NCBI GenBank assembly: GCA_030374765.1
Contig: JARGXX010000115.1
Location: 248,001-312,000 of the forward strand
Reading direction: 5' to 3'
Origin: Agarophyton chilense
Taxonomy: Eukaryota; Rhodophyta; Florideophyceae; Gracilariales; Gracilariaceae
DNA: 64,000 nucleotides
The notes beneath the pieces were generated by a model. It was not told the origin of the DNA. It was given only the letters and a program-made list of their open reading frames with translations, and ran no database searches. A program made the translations under genes and the position numbers. Below are positions 10,766 through 22,400 of the stretch, one piece after another. Each line of letters begins with the position of its first letter. The first letter of the stretch is position 1.

Positions 10766-11630
10766 TGTAGGACAACGCTTGGTGCGAAGACACCACGAAG
10801 ATGTTCGGGATCTTCTTCTTTTGAGAGACACGCCTCAGGCGGAGGAGACGCGTCCCAGCAGAGCATAGAAACAGAGCCACTCTGGAAAGGCACAACGGAG
10901 TCGGGTGTAAGACCAAGGCCAATCCGGCGGGATATACGTAGAGTGTTTAGGTGAGCACGGCACAGTCCGGGGTGTGACCAGTCCTAGGCGGAGCGGTATC
11001 ACGTCGATTGTCGGAAAAGGAGGGAAGAAACACTCGTATGAGGTGGACGAGCGAGGTGAGTGAGGCGGCCACTCACGAGAGCCAAAAGGGAGAGCAAAAG
11101 GAAAACGGGAGCAAACCCCTAAACAGGGGCGAGACTACGACAAGTGTCGGCGATTAAATATGAACCCACGGTTGTGGTAGCACTCTGCTCGACAGAGGGG
11201 TGGATGAACTAACGTGCGACGGGCCCTCACGCAGTATGCGGTGAAGACTCGCCGAAGGCGAAGAGTTTAGAGCCAAGACTCCTTCCTTGGTCTCCCAAGA
11301 GGGTGTTGACTGGGGAGCAGTGCTCAACCTCCTAAGTAGTGTGGCGCGCGCCCGAAAAATAGACACTAAATAGCGATAGCGTAGCTAAATAAATACTAAA
11401 AATTACTAAATAATACTAACCATTAGGTAGAATCCGGGCCACGTGTGGCACGCCTCGCACTCAAGCGTCTGCATCCGTGCAGTCCACGTGTTCCACCAGT
11501 GTGCACTTCCGGTCCTAACAGGCCGTCAGCACGCAATAGCGGTATAGCTTGTCATAGCCCAGGCTATTCCTCAAGCGAGCGAACTCTCTAAGTCCTGCGA
11601 AGAAACCCCCTTGAAGGGCATTGTCCTTCA
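10766..11630 (-). repeat. 5' LTR of element A (865 bp)
   Basis: Partner of 1787-2651. On the plus strand it begins TGTAGGACAACGC and ends TTGTCCTTCA at 11630. The minus-strand sequence after its U5 end is a 3-nt spacer and the lineage primer-binding site (10745-10762), which identifies it as the 5' LTR. Confidence 0.88.
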
Positions 11631-11635
11631 ACTGT

Positions 11636-12035
11636 AGTGAGTAGCCACGTGGTAACCATTATCCCGTACTGTAGAAAGGTTAATCGGCTAACCAAGTTTA
11701 TATCTAGATATTATTCTGTTCGGCGCTCACCCCTGTGCACCGTACTTAAGGCACAGAGGAGAGCGCCGACTCCAAAGTAAAGGAGACAACAAACCGGTTC
11801 ACAACTCACTTGTTCTTTGTTCATGATTCCGTAATCGGAGATCCGGACAAGCTACAACAAGTAGTTTTCCGTTCCATAGTACCAACTACCCTCATTGGCG
11901 AGTGGCTCCTTACAAGCCCCATTCTAGCTCTCTAGTGTTTTGCCCTAACACACCTTCCCCTTAGCCGCAAGCACCCATTCGTCAGTCCCGAACACTCTCG
12001 CAGGTGTCTTGTATCTCTGTAGAGCGGATACTACA
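11636..12035 (+). repeat. LTR J, right part (C-family LTR)
   Basis: This is the continuation of LTR J after element A. It aligns with the C LTR over GAGCGCCGACTCCAAAGTAA, GGAGATCCGGAC, TGGCGAGT and the terminal GAGCGGATACTACA, ending at 12035. Neither a primer-binding site nor a polypurine tract adjoins it. The flanking pentamers (cctga before 1570, gtcgg after 12035) do not match. It is therefore either a solo LTR with eroded flanks or a product of recombination between two elements. Confidence 0.75.
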
Positions 12036-13970
12036 GTCGGTGTCAACGACATCGATCCAAAAGGAGTCGATTGCGTTTGCGGGTAAGGGTAATCTGACGT
12101 GCAGCTGCCCTAAGCTGTTGCGATTCCCGTCGCCGAATTTGAATGCATACGGTTACGGACACAGTTCAAAGATTGTGCCGAAAGTCTGGCAGTAGGCCTT
12201 GGCTTGAGCCAGTTCGCAAACTGATATGTGTGCTCCTGGGCCAATACAGCCACCTTTGAATTTGCTGGGGGAATATGGTACTCTGCGCTTCGGGGTTATG
12301 CGCAGGTTCAGTACTCCCTTAACGATCCTGTGGGCAAAGATAAGGGTGTATTTTGGATAAGAGAGACAGGAGTGGGCGACAAAACCAGCAGGGGAGCATT
12401 GCGATAGCAGCGACGTGTACGATGGTATGAGTTTACGGATATGTGGCGGTTCCTTGGGCCTTTCATCGGAGACCGTGCGGCCGACTCAATCTCCATCAAA
12501 AGCTTCATCCGAGCTGCATGGCATGTCGTTTACGTGCAGGAGTGGCCAAGTGGTTGGGGTTGGGAGCTCACGATGCGTAAGCGTGTTGGATATATAAGCT
12601 GCCCTTGAGTCGGCATTTGCTGTGTCTTGATTAATCCCAGCTTCACCGATTGGGGTTTGTTCTAGGTCGGGTGATTGATTCTGAGCAAGGAGCGATTCTG
12701 TCATCTGTTTGACTGCTATATAGGCGTCATCGTCGGGTTCAGTGAAGTTGATTCTCTTGGACCAAATTTTTTTGTACCACTGTTTCGCTAGCTGTTTGTT
12801 TTGGTGAATACGGGCTTCATTGCGGGGTTTGGGACACGTGAAAGGGCTGCAACATTTCTTCTGACAGTTCCCACAGACCTTGAGAATCATGAGAACATTG
12901 TTGTGTTGCGGCTGGACTCTTCTTGGGCTGTAAGTCCTAGTTTCAAACCTCGGAGGTTTGAATGTTGAATGACTGGTCGGTGGTGTGTCGTACCGACCTT
13001 GTCCGGCAAAGTAAACTGAATGATCAAAATCTGGTGGTCCTTCGACTACATTCGCAGTGGCAAGAGATGGGCGGAAGGCAATATCAGCCGAAGATGCCCC
13101 TTGCGTCTTCTGGGCTGTTTGCGCACGGTTTTGTCCTGCCATGATCTGGCGTTGGTTTCTTTCGGCACTGAATAACGCCGACATCAATTTTTTGTATGAT
13201 ATCTGATTGGCATTGAATTGTGATAAGATGTTTTTGGTCCATTAAATGCCTTGGACTGTGCCATAAAGAAAATTGCGCTTTCGTCTGCCTGTTCTGTCTT
13301 CCTGGGGGGCCATTGGTGCAAGGCGATCAATTTTTTTCACGAGAAGGTCCAAATCTTCACGTTCAGCAACATTTTCTGTGAAGAAGTCCATTAGATGGAG
13401 GTCTTCTAACTTTGCAGACATATCTTCCCTGGTCTTCTCCGAAGCGTAGCGAGCATTGAATACTGCCACAAAAGCGCCCCAGTTTTGAATCAAGCCCTTT
13501 ACTTCTCCCTAGAAAAAGTGCAGCGCGTCTCCTGTGAGAGAAGAATGCAGGTTCTGAATTTTTAAATCACCGGTAATATTCTGCTGATTACAGTGGTCCA
13601 TGAAGGAAGAAACATGATCATTCCAATCTTCTTCAGGATCGCCTTTGAATTTGTCGCGCTTACCTCTGTAACGGCTAGTGAAAAACGTTACCTTCTTCTC
13701 ATACTCCTCATCTGCTACTCCCACATTTTGGGATGTAGCACCTCTATCGGCATTGATAGGTTGTGGAACTTGAAGCCGGAACGGTGTTTGTGCTACTGAA
13801 GGTGAACCGCTTCCTCCAGGTGAGTAAATAATTACATCTCTGTTTTGAACGGCTTTTAAGTAGTCCATAGCACGTTTACGTTGCACGGCAAACTCCTCAC
13901 CATTCCAAATGGCTGTTAGAACTCTTTTGGCAATCAACTTTCTAGTATCAGCTGTCTGAAGAACATCCAT
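12036..13970 (-). pseudogene. gag and aspartic-protease relic of an LTR element (M)
   Basis: On the minus strand an ATG at 13970 opens a gag-like frame containing KFKGDPEEDWNDHVSSF, then LTGDALHFF interrupted by a stop near 13510. A Cys-rich CGNCQKKCCSPFTC segment follows at about 12870. Below 12420, conceptual translation gives a fragment like a retropepsin-type domain of gag-protease proteins (a VCELAQAKAYC stretch, then YAFKFGDGNRNSLG and WIDVVDTD). LTR J cuts it at 12035. Frameshifts and stops separate the parts. It lies 3' of relic G on the same strand, so it is probably a different element. I am fairly sure it is a retroelement gag but less sure of the family. Confidence 0.6.
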
Positions 13971-14263
13971 GTTTCTTTGCTACAAGAACACACGAAATCG
14001 TTTGCAGGTTTCTTAGGTTCTAACTATATCCGGGTTGACAAGTTGTCTGGATCCCATATCTTCACAAATTGCTTCAAGAAGATTTTCACCGCTCAGCGGA
14101 GAAACAGTCTGCATGGAGCTTAAGAACGAGTTCTCAAGACCTCTTTGCAAGTTGTTGTGGTGGGAAATTGTCCCCCACGGTTTTGCAGGGTCGGCGGACA
14201 TGATGATTGATGCAGTTTGTTTTAATTCTCGAATGTCGACAAACTCAGGGGGGAAGGGGGGGC

Positions 14264-14282
14264 GGGGGGGGGGGGGGGGGGG
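14264..14282 (+). repeat. Homopolymer G19 within a 35-bp G-rich run
   Basis: Nineteen consecutive G, preceded by GGGGGGAAGGGGGGGC from 14248. It has strong potential for G-quadruplex formation on the plus strand. It lies upstream, in minus-strand terms, of the gag relic M. It could also be inflated or compressed by assembly error. Confidence 0.8.
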
Positions 14283-14559
14283 TCGTTTATGTGCCTTCGG
14301 AAGAACGCAGGTTCTTTGGGTGTCCGCGGAGACAGGGGAAGAGGACTGAGCGCTAGCGTACTGACCCTGGCCTATAGCGTAAACAGTTTAATGTCGCGAA
14401 AAACATATCCTGCCGATTAGAAGAAAGAACTATGACTTGTCCTATCAGTCATAAGTAGAAAAGATGCTGCGTAGACGAATGGGCGTATCGGTAGTCTAGT
14501 TCATGGACTAAAGGACGTATCGATAGTGTAGTGGTACAAGTCATCGATATAAGGCTTTC

Positions 14560-16310
14560 GATAACAAAAACCCAGAAACTTACTCTCATCTTTCTCGATT
14601 CGTAGATCGGGATGCGGACTGAGCTGTTACACAAAGATCTTCAAGGCATCTTCCGATTTGCCAGCAATGAGAACGTCATCAACGTAGACCACAACTATCA
14701 TCATTCCCCCGTTTCTGATTTTCTCAATCTGCAAAGTATACAAAGAAGGATCGGCACAAGAGGCTGTTGCCCCTCGGCGGACGAGGATAGGGTGCAAGAG
14801 CTTTCAAAAAGTTCTTGACGCTTGTTTCAAACCATAAATCGCTTTCATCAATGAATAAACGAGATGCTTGCGGTCTTGCTCTTCAAATCCAAGAGGCTGT
14901 TCCATGTATATTTCTTCAGCTAGGGTTCCGTACAAGAATGCAGCTTTGATATCCGGGCCTAATGAAATTCAATCTCTGATCAAAAATAAGAACAAGTACT
15001 GTGCGGAGTGTGGTATACCTGACCACAGGAGAAAAGACTTCCGAATAGTCTACTTCTTACTGCTGCATGAAACTTTTCCCCACAATTCCGGCTCTGTCCC
15101 TTGTCAAATGACCAGAAATAATTCTCTTACGGTCATGAACCCATATACAAGATATCGGACCAAAACCGGCAGGCAACTGAATGAGCTTTATAACTCCTAT
15201 TCGGTGCAGATTTTTCATCTCAGACTTAATTGCTTGAAACCAATGCACACGCTCATTCGTAGACATGGCTTCTTGATAGGTGTGAGGGATGTCAAGACCA
15301 CTGATCTCCATGAAACATCGCAGTTGTAGTGCTTACATGGCATCAGGGGTGAATCTCTCTGGAGCTGTACGCTATCTGCTTGGTCTTCGTGGCCCTGGCG
15401 GATAATGGGTTACCAGTTCAGGGTAAACGTTTCCGACTTCATCCAAGAACTCAAAAGTCATCGGTTCACCTTCGATTTTACAGGTATTCCCTCCACTTGC
15501 AGTCGCAAAGTCTTCAACTTGATTGGAGTCATCTTCAATGGCATCTACCTCTTTATGATGATCTACACCACCAAAGAGATCTGAGATGCCAGCGTTCTCT
15601 TCTAAAGAGGTGCTTGTCAGCCATCCAAGGATAGATTCATCAAATTCCACATCATGAGACACCGAAAAAGTACCACTGTAGGGATAGTAGATTCTGCACG
15701 AGTTCTCTCGTTGAAATCCAACAAGTATACCTTTCCTTCCCCTAGAACAGAACTTTCCGTCTCGCTTTTCCATCGGGATGTGCACGTACGCTAATGCACC
15801 AAAGATCCTAATGTGTGGTAGATTAGGACGAGTTTTGAACACCGCCTCATTCGGAGTACACTGTTCACTCGGAGGAAGTAGTGTACATGACATTCCTGAT
15901 ATAATTTACAGAGTGGACAGAATCTGCCCGAAGCTTGTTTCTTCCGGCAAACGATGAGAGAGACAGTATCATAGTCCTCGCCGCACCATTCAGAGTCCGA
16001 ATTTAGCCTTTCAGCTTTTCCATTCGACCCAGGACCATACGGTGCCACCGGCTCACTCCTGGTTCTACAATCTGAGAGCCACTTCTGCATTTTCTTCGAA
16101 AGATATTCCTTTGCATTGTAGAACCTAATGGCCTTTACACACTTCTCAATGAAGGTTTTTGTTGACTTGCTACCTGATGGGCATTGGAGCCGCACGCTGT
16201 ACAATCTGGAACGATATTATAACGACCACCGAACAGGAATAACTTGCCATTGTCTGATCCATTCTTTACAGAAGGCTATATCTGGAAGTACAGTGCTCTC
16301 ACATTCATAC
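14560..16310 (-). pseudogene. Copia integrase and RT relic (G)
   Basis: Minus-strand pieces follow pol order. The integrase core with GPGSNGKAERLN (catalytic Glu) is near 16030. The post-core region IRIFGALAYVHIP...GILVGFQRE...SVSHDVEFDE spans 15870-15640. The RT beginning, with EAMSTNERVHWFQAIKSEM, is at about 15280. Further RT segments include MEQPLGFEEQD and a VVVYVDDVLIAG-like catalytic box near 14690. Frameshifts and stops break every join. No LTR could be paired with it. Identification as Ty1/copia is secure from the integrase and RT motifs; integrity is nil. Confidence 0.8.
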
Positions 16311-16379
16311 TAACCATCACAAAATACGCTAGATACTCAATATAGCAAACTCATCCGGACGGCTAGCTCGATTGAGACA

Positions 16380-18250
16380 CCGCCTGATGAAATAGGACTT
16401 CGAAGTGGTCCTTCGACCTGAGATGAACCACTACGCGGCGGATACACTATCGCGTATCCCTACGGAAGGATATAATTCAACCCCGTTGAACGACGATGTG
16501 CGCTTTTCTACCATGATAGAAAGGATGGGTCACGAGCCCGAGGCGGTTTAAAACGTCGTTAAAAATGGACCGATACATATCGATTTGGTTCTGGACTGAT
16601 TGCAACCCAAGAGGAATGCCCCTGCGATCCCCACGGTCTTGTTTATCTCCTCGCAGACGAAGGACATTACACCGGTCATTGTTGGGAAGTTTATGGAAGC
16701 TCAAAATTTAGAATCCTTCTTCGCAGCAACTGGGAGAACAATCGGTGAGAGACCTTCCGCCTTCGGTTCTAATTAGAATCTTATGCTACTACGCCGTGCC
16801 TGTTTGAATGGCTCCTTGCAAAAAGTGGTTTCGAGCTCTCTACGGTCAAGGGTTTTTCACCGAGAGCATTATACGCGTTTGATGAGTCACTCCGGTACCA
16901 TTGGGATGTATCAGTCTCGACAGTGAATTCGTAGTTCCCCCATATGGCCAACAAAACTTTTCAAACCGTTTGGATTTTAAGCTCTTGTGCCAACGCGCAG
17001 AGCACCCACTATCGTTCGCAAAAGTACCTTATGCTGTTCTCTGCAGCGGAACACCTTGAGTCGTCGTTATGGACATCGTAGGTCCCTTCTTCAAGTCCAT
17101 AAAGAGCTTTCATAACATACTAATAATCATCGATCAGTTCAATAAGATATGCTGTGCTATCCCACTTCGATCCACGACCGTACTAGATGTCGCCAAGCCT
17201 TCAGAAAGTACCAGATCTACCTGTACGGTATCCCAAGTTTCTTGCTGGTTTATAACGGTACTAAGCTCGTCTCAAAGTCCTTGAAGTCTATTTGCACTGC
17301 ATTCGGCGAAGAAAAACGTCATCAACACGGCGTACAAACCTTAAACGAACGCACAAGCCAAACTGTTCGACAAGATCTCAACGAAATGCCTGCGACACTA
17401 CGTGGCGGACCATCAACTAAACTGGCACGCGTACGTTAAACCGCTGTCGTATGGCTACAAATTGCAGACGCACCCATCGGTTGGGACGTCACCATTCGAT
17501 CTAGTCCTGAGACACACTCCGCCAGGCATAATCTTGGATGAGGACAGGTCAGCTCTGGATTCAGTAACCCCAGCAAAGCCGACAGCTGGACAGACGAAGC
17601 GGTTTTCTTTAAGAGTTTTCAGAGCTGCGGTCCAGACTAACTGCAGTTAACTTATTGACGAGCAACACCGCTACAAGGAGAACTTCGACAGATTTATACA
17701 TTATAAACTACGACTGGAGACCAGAGACAAGGGATTCTTTGACCATGTCAACTACGGCGCAAGCAGTGAGAACCTTACCAACAGGGAAAAACCTTCCTAA
17801 AACTGCTTTCCAATGACGGTGAGAACCTTAAAGTTTGTTTCTGCTACGAAGATTACAGTAACGATCACTGAATAACGTATTCAAAATACCGTCATCATTG
17901 ACCGTTTTACCAATGCCCCACGGCCTCAAGCACCCTCCGCTTCTGTCGTTCAACATTTCACGGCCTCCGTTTCTTCTCAACCTGAGAGATGCGCCTCGGA
18001 TGATACTGATTAACAGCCCACAAACAATCTGTTCCCATCGCCAGCCAACGGGCCAACTTCTTCTTTTTCCCGCAACAACCCCGCTCGGGACTACTATCGG
18101 TTTTATCAAAAAGCTCTTTCCTACACCAGCAACCCGAAAGGTAAGCCATACCTCAACCGGTGGCATGAATACAAACGCGCTGAGAACACCCACCCCCGAA
18201 CCCCCCCCCCCCCCCCCCCCCCCGAACATTCTCCAAGGTTCTGTTCACTG
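16380..18250 (+). pseudogene. Ty3/gypsy RNase H end and integrase relic (H)
   Basis: The end of an RNase H domain (DFEVVLRPEMNHYAADTLSR) is at about 16400-16460. Decayed integrase zinc-finger sequence follows, then the core MDIVGPFFKSIKSFHNILI from 17069 and the remainder to about 17560 (YGYKLQTHPSVGTSPFDL). Fragments of the integrase C-terminal region (RYKENFDRF) run to about 17880. A further gypsy-like piece, NTVIIDRFTNAPRPQAP, lies near 17900, and the run-out contains the C23 tract. Several frameshifts are needed. No LTR was found. It differs from elements A-D in sequence and looks much older. Confidence 0.65.
18201..18223 (+). repeat. Homopolymer C23
   Basis: Twenty-three consecutive C following CACCCCCGAA, in the tail of gypsy relic H. 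In one frame it would encode poly-Pro and on the other strand poly-Gly, so ORFs crossing it are spurious. It is the strand complement of the G19 tract about 3.9 kb to the left. Confidence 0.8.
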
Positions 18251-19098
18251 CCATTGGCGGTGACAGCACCGTTCGGGAAATAAGCAGCCATAAGTAGAAA
18301 GGGAAAGTACGTAGTTGTTCACTGGCCAGCAGACGCATTGCCATGAAAATACTCACGTGATCGATTTACGCACCCACTGATTGAGCGCTTTCCGGTAACA
18401 GTGCATTGCAAAACCACTCCGACTGGCTCATGCACTTTTGAAACCCGCCCATTTCACGGTCCCGCCTAACCATCGGCTCGTAAACACAAGGAAAAAACTT
18501 TAAATAATCATTCTAAAGTACTCCAAACGGCGAATGTCGGATCTTACCAAGCCTCCAAATTATGTCGCCAACGGGAGAGGTTTCTACTACAAAAAAGGGA
18601 TGTCCTCAAAGATCTAAAGCCCACTTGCACATTTGAGGTCAAGTACCCGACCGCGCCCATGCGTGATAGAGAACATGCTGCGGCCGAACAGAATCAAATT
18701 ACCTCGAAGTTCAAAGAAGATCGTGTGAGCCGGTACACATGCCGCCACAGCTGGCTTAATTTCTTCCATAACCTGACCAGTGAAATCTACGATCTTCTTG
18801 TAGACTTTGAGATGCACTTTGAATCGAATAATCGAAAAGTATCGAAGTTGAAAAATGACAATTGTAAGCTATTCTTGGTACTGCACTCGGTAAGGAGATA
18901 TTATGAGAGATATAATTCATCGAAAAATTAAAAATTAGGATTAATTTAGCAGCAGTGTACTACTGTTGTGGGATCTGCAGATGTAAGCGCCATGATATAT
19001 CTACTACGTGGAACAGTGTCGGCACAAGCCGCAAGAATACCTTCAGGATCCTTTTATTCGTCTTTTTCTCTCCTCTCTCCCCCTCCGGGATATCTCTC
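18251..19098. other. Unassigned sequence between relic H and element I
   Basis: No gene supported. A plus-strand frame around 18600-18930 gives a short hydrophilic product with no recognisable motif. The stretch just before 19099 is CT-rich. It is likely further decayed repeat. Confidence 0.4.
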
Positions 19099-19103
19099 GT
19101 CCC

Positions 19104-19351
19104 TCTCAGTGAACTTGAATGTTTGTATCATCGTCAATTTATTCTTGTATTGCTTGCGTGACTTTCGTTTGATTTTGTATTTGTATTTGTTTACGAGAGC
19201 ATACACTTCGTAGTTTATTGCTCTCGTATTCGTCTGTTGAGTATAAAGGAAGGACTGCTGATCTTACTGTTTGTGTCAGCAGTCCTCAACTCCTATCGTC
19301 TTGTTTTCACCTAACTAGCCTCTCCTACGCTCATTTGCACTCGACCTGAGA
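19104..19351 (+). repeat. 5' LTR of element I (248 bp)
   Basis: Begins TCTCAGTGAACTTG and ends CGACCTGAGA. The six terminal bases are perfect inverted repeats of each other. It is collinear with 23626-23873. Confidence 0.88.
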
Positions 19352-19363
19352 GGTTATGGGCCC
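19352..19363 (+). promoter_or_regulatory. Primer-binding site of element I (half tRNA-iMet type)
   Basis: GGTTATGGGCCC lies directly after the LTR. It is complementary to the anticodon stem-loop region (GGGCCCATAACC) typical of eukaryotic initiator tRNA-Met, the priming mode known for Drosophila copia. Element E has the same site. Confidence 0.75.
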
Positions 19364-19481
19364 AGGTTACGTCAGTCTGCAACATTTGTTCTTTTGCTTA
19401 CAGAGTTGTTGTTGTTAATTGTCTCTCTTCTGTCTTTCTTATTTGAATCTTCTACACTGTACTCTCGGTTTCTGTCTCACC

Positions 19482-22400
19482 ATGGATTCTGATGGATTGA
19501 AAGTTCGAATTATGCCTTTTGATGAGAAGCATGACTACAAGCTCTGGAGAATACGAATTGATGCCGCATGTAATGCCAAAAGCATTGGAGAAGTTTTGAG
19601 TCAGGCTCGAAATCCCTTCAGCTCTGATGAAGAGAAGAAAGCCGAATGGGAGTTCAGTAAGAAGAAAGCAAGCGGACTTATTGTTTCTGCTCTTTCTGAT
19701 GAGGCTCTGCGTGTAGTACAGAGCGACATTGGAAACCCATGTAAAATGCTGAAAAGATTGGAGGAGCGTTTTGCATCCACGTCAACAGCATCCCGCATTG
19801 TCAAAATGAGTGAGTTGATAAACATGAGGTATTCCAACATCAACCAAAACATGGGTTTTCATATTGACAAGATGGCCAGTGTCATAGAACAACTAACAGC
19901 CATGGAAACAAAACTACCTGAAGAGCTCACTGTTGCTCTTTTAGTGTCTTCGGTTACTGCAATGGAACTTAATCCTGTTTGTGCTTCCATCAAAACCCTT
20001 TCAACTGAGAAAAACACCTGGGATGTTGTTTCGATTCGTCTGCTTGATGAAGTGCGAACACTCGGAAGTCAATTCTCAGAACGAGCTGCGGCAGCCAGAC
20101 CAAAATGTGGAATATGCAACAAGGAAAACCATACAACCAATCGCTGTTATCTAAATCCCTTGAACCCAAAGAACAAACTGAAAATCCCTACTGAATCAAC
20201 CACAGCGCTATTGGGTCAGAAGTCTACAGAATCGACGGAGAAGCCCGATAAACTGACTGACATTGGTTCAAGCTCTAGTAAAACAACCAACCGCGTAGCA
20301 GTCACACATCCCCAAGCCATGGCTGCACGCACTAAAGAAGACAACTTTTTAATGTTGGACTCTGGTTCTACTGCCCACCTGACATCCTCCGCAAAGTATT
20401 TATATCGGAGCTATAAGTGAAATGTTCCAATTGCATTGGGAGACAACTCGGAAATTGTAGCCACAGAAACAGGTGTAAGAGACGTTACCTGGTCTTATGG
20501 AGGAACTGACACAACGGTTTCGCTCAGCAACACGCTGGTTTCTAGTAATATTGTCATGAGTCTGCTCTCTATCCCAGCTCTTACTGCCAAAAATCTCGCT
20601 GTACTCTTTCTTCCAGCGGTAGCCTACATCATTGATCTGGATGACAACCTGCAGATCATTGGCAGCGCTTCTAAAAACCCTGATGGACTATATTACATTC
20701 CTGGACACTGCTCCTCCTCCTCACATCCAGTCAATTTTAGCTCAAACCCCCAAACGATGGCTATGATGGCTCGTGTTTCCAGCACTGATGATGCAATGAA
20801 GGCCTCTACAGTAGCTGTGGAAGAAATGACGATGAAGGCGTCCACAGTAGCTGTGGAAGAAATTGACTTAACTTCCAAGAATACTTCGCTGTGGCACAAC
20901 CGACTTGGTCATACTGCAACGATGGCAGAGGTCAGGACTCTACTTCAAAGACATGTGCTATCTAAATCTGGCAAATCAACAATGGATTGCATTCCGTGCG
21001 TTCGTGGAAAAATTCGGCGTAGCTTCCGGGGTTCCTCAACATCCGCCGGTAGACCTGGTCACCTCCACACTGACATTACCTTTGTCGGCACTGAATCCGA
21101 AGGTGGTCACGTTTACTACATAATCATTGTCGATGAATACACTCGGTATCTATTCGCAGCCGCACTCCTCCGCAAATCCGAAGCATCTGATATACTGTTG
21201 GAGTACGTAAATTGGTTCGAGCGCCAATCTAGCCAACGTGTCCTTTCGCTTCACTCAGACGGTGGTTCAGAGTTCTTCAAGGCGCAAAAGTCCTTGAAGC
21301 GCAGTGGCGTCGCCATTACTAAAACTTCTGCCTACACACCATCATCGAATGGTCTTGCTGAACGTAACATTGCTGTCCCTATGGGACCCATACGAGCCTG
21401 TCTGGAACAGGCTCATCTGCCGCTCTCTTTCTGGAAAGATGCTCTTCATCATGTAGTTTTCTGCAAAAATGTCGGCATCCACCGCAGTACAGCTCGCATA
21501 CCCTTGGTCCACTTACTTCAGGAGCTTCCTCACGATGTAAAGCATCTTCGAAGTTTTGGGTGCCGTGCCCTTGTGGAGGAAAACCCCAAAGATCGTAAGA
21601 AGATGCAACCCCGACTTGTGGAAGGCCTCAATCTTGGACACATCCGTGGTGGCATGTACAAAATCTAAACCAGCATCGGTGTTACCATAACCAAGCATGT
21701 CAGATTTCTTGAAAATGAGTTTCCTGGTCTTTCCCTCATTAATGGGTCTGCTTCCCCTATACCTCCAACCGCATCAGACTGTTCTTCCTATTGCCCTTCA
21801 AAAGGCTATGCTTCCAGTGATGATGACGATGACACTCCCCCCGGTTCCAATCATATCACCCCCTCACCCTCGTCTCATGCAGACGAAACTGAATCCCTCA
21901 GTTTATCCCACAGTGACAGTAGCTCCGGACTGACTCATTATCCAGAGAAACCGTCAACCTACGATCCAGACCTTGGCGGGTATGCATCTGACTTTGAGAC
22001 AGAGGTTGCAAATGCAGTACGGACACTTCCTGAAGAAATCAGCACATCTGATGAACCTACACTACGTCACGCTCTCTCATCTCCTGAAGCTACCCACTGG
22101 AAGGATGCTATCCGTACTGAATTCGAAACTATTCGCAATCTCGGTACCTACGAGGATGCCACCTCTGACCATGGCCAGCCAATTCCTTCCGGATTTATTT
22201 TCCGTCTTAAACGAGATCACAACGGTAAGCCCTTACGTTTCAAAGCTCGATTGGTTGCACGAGGAAATTTCCAGACCGTCTCTGATAAAGACAGTCTTTA
22301 CGCACCGGTACTCAACTTTGAAATATTTCGCGTCATGATGATTCTCTCCACTACTATGAAATGGGATCGTCAGCACATTGATGTGAAAGGAGCATTTTTA

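Larger units (their letters stand above)
1787..11630 (-). mobile_element. Ty3/gypsy element A, structurally complete, 9844 bp, minus strand
   Basis: Paired 865-bp LTRs (1787-2651 and 10766-11630) are flanked by the identical duplication ACTGT (1782-1786, 11631-11635). On the minus strand the order is 5' LTR, primer-binding site, gag, protease, RT, RNase H, integrase, polypurine tract, 3' LTR. An additional antisense reading frame lies on the plus strand between integrase and the 3' LTR. Gag is interrupted by a separate 503-bp insertion (K). The coding frames carry many stops and frameshifts, and the integrase C-terminus with chromodomain seen in C appears deleted, so A is not autonomous. It sits inside an older C-family LTR (J). 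Confidence 0.9.

Noticed and set aside
17828-18229. Minus-strand ORF with a poly-Gly start
   Set aside because: Its length depends on reading through the C23 homopolymer. The plus-strand sequence is the tail of a gypsy relic.
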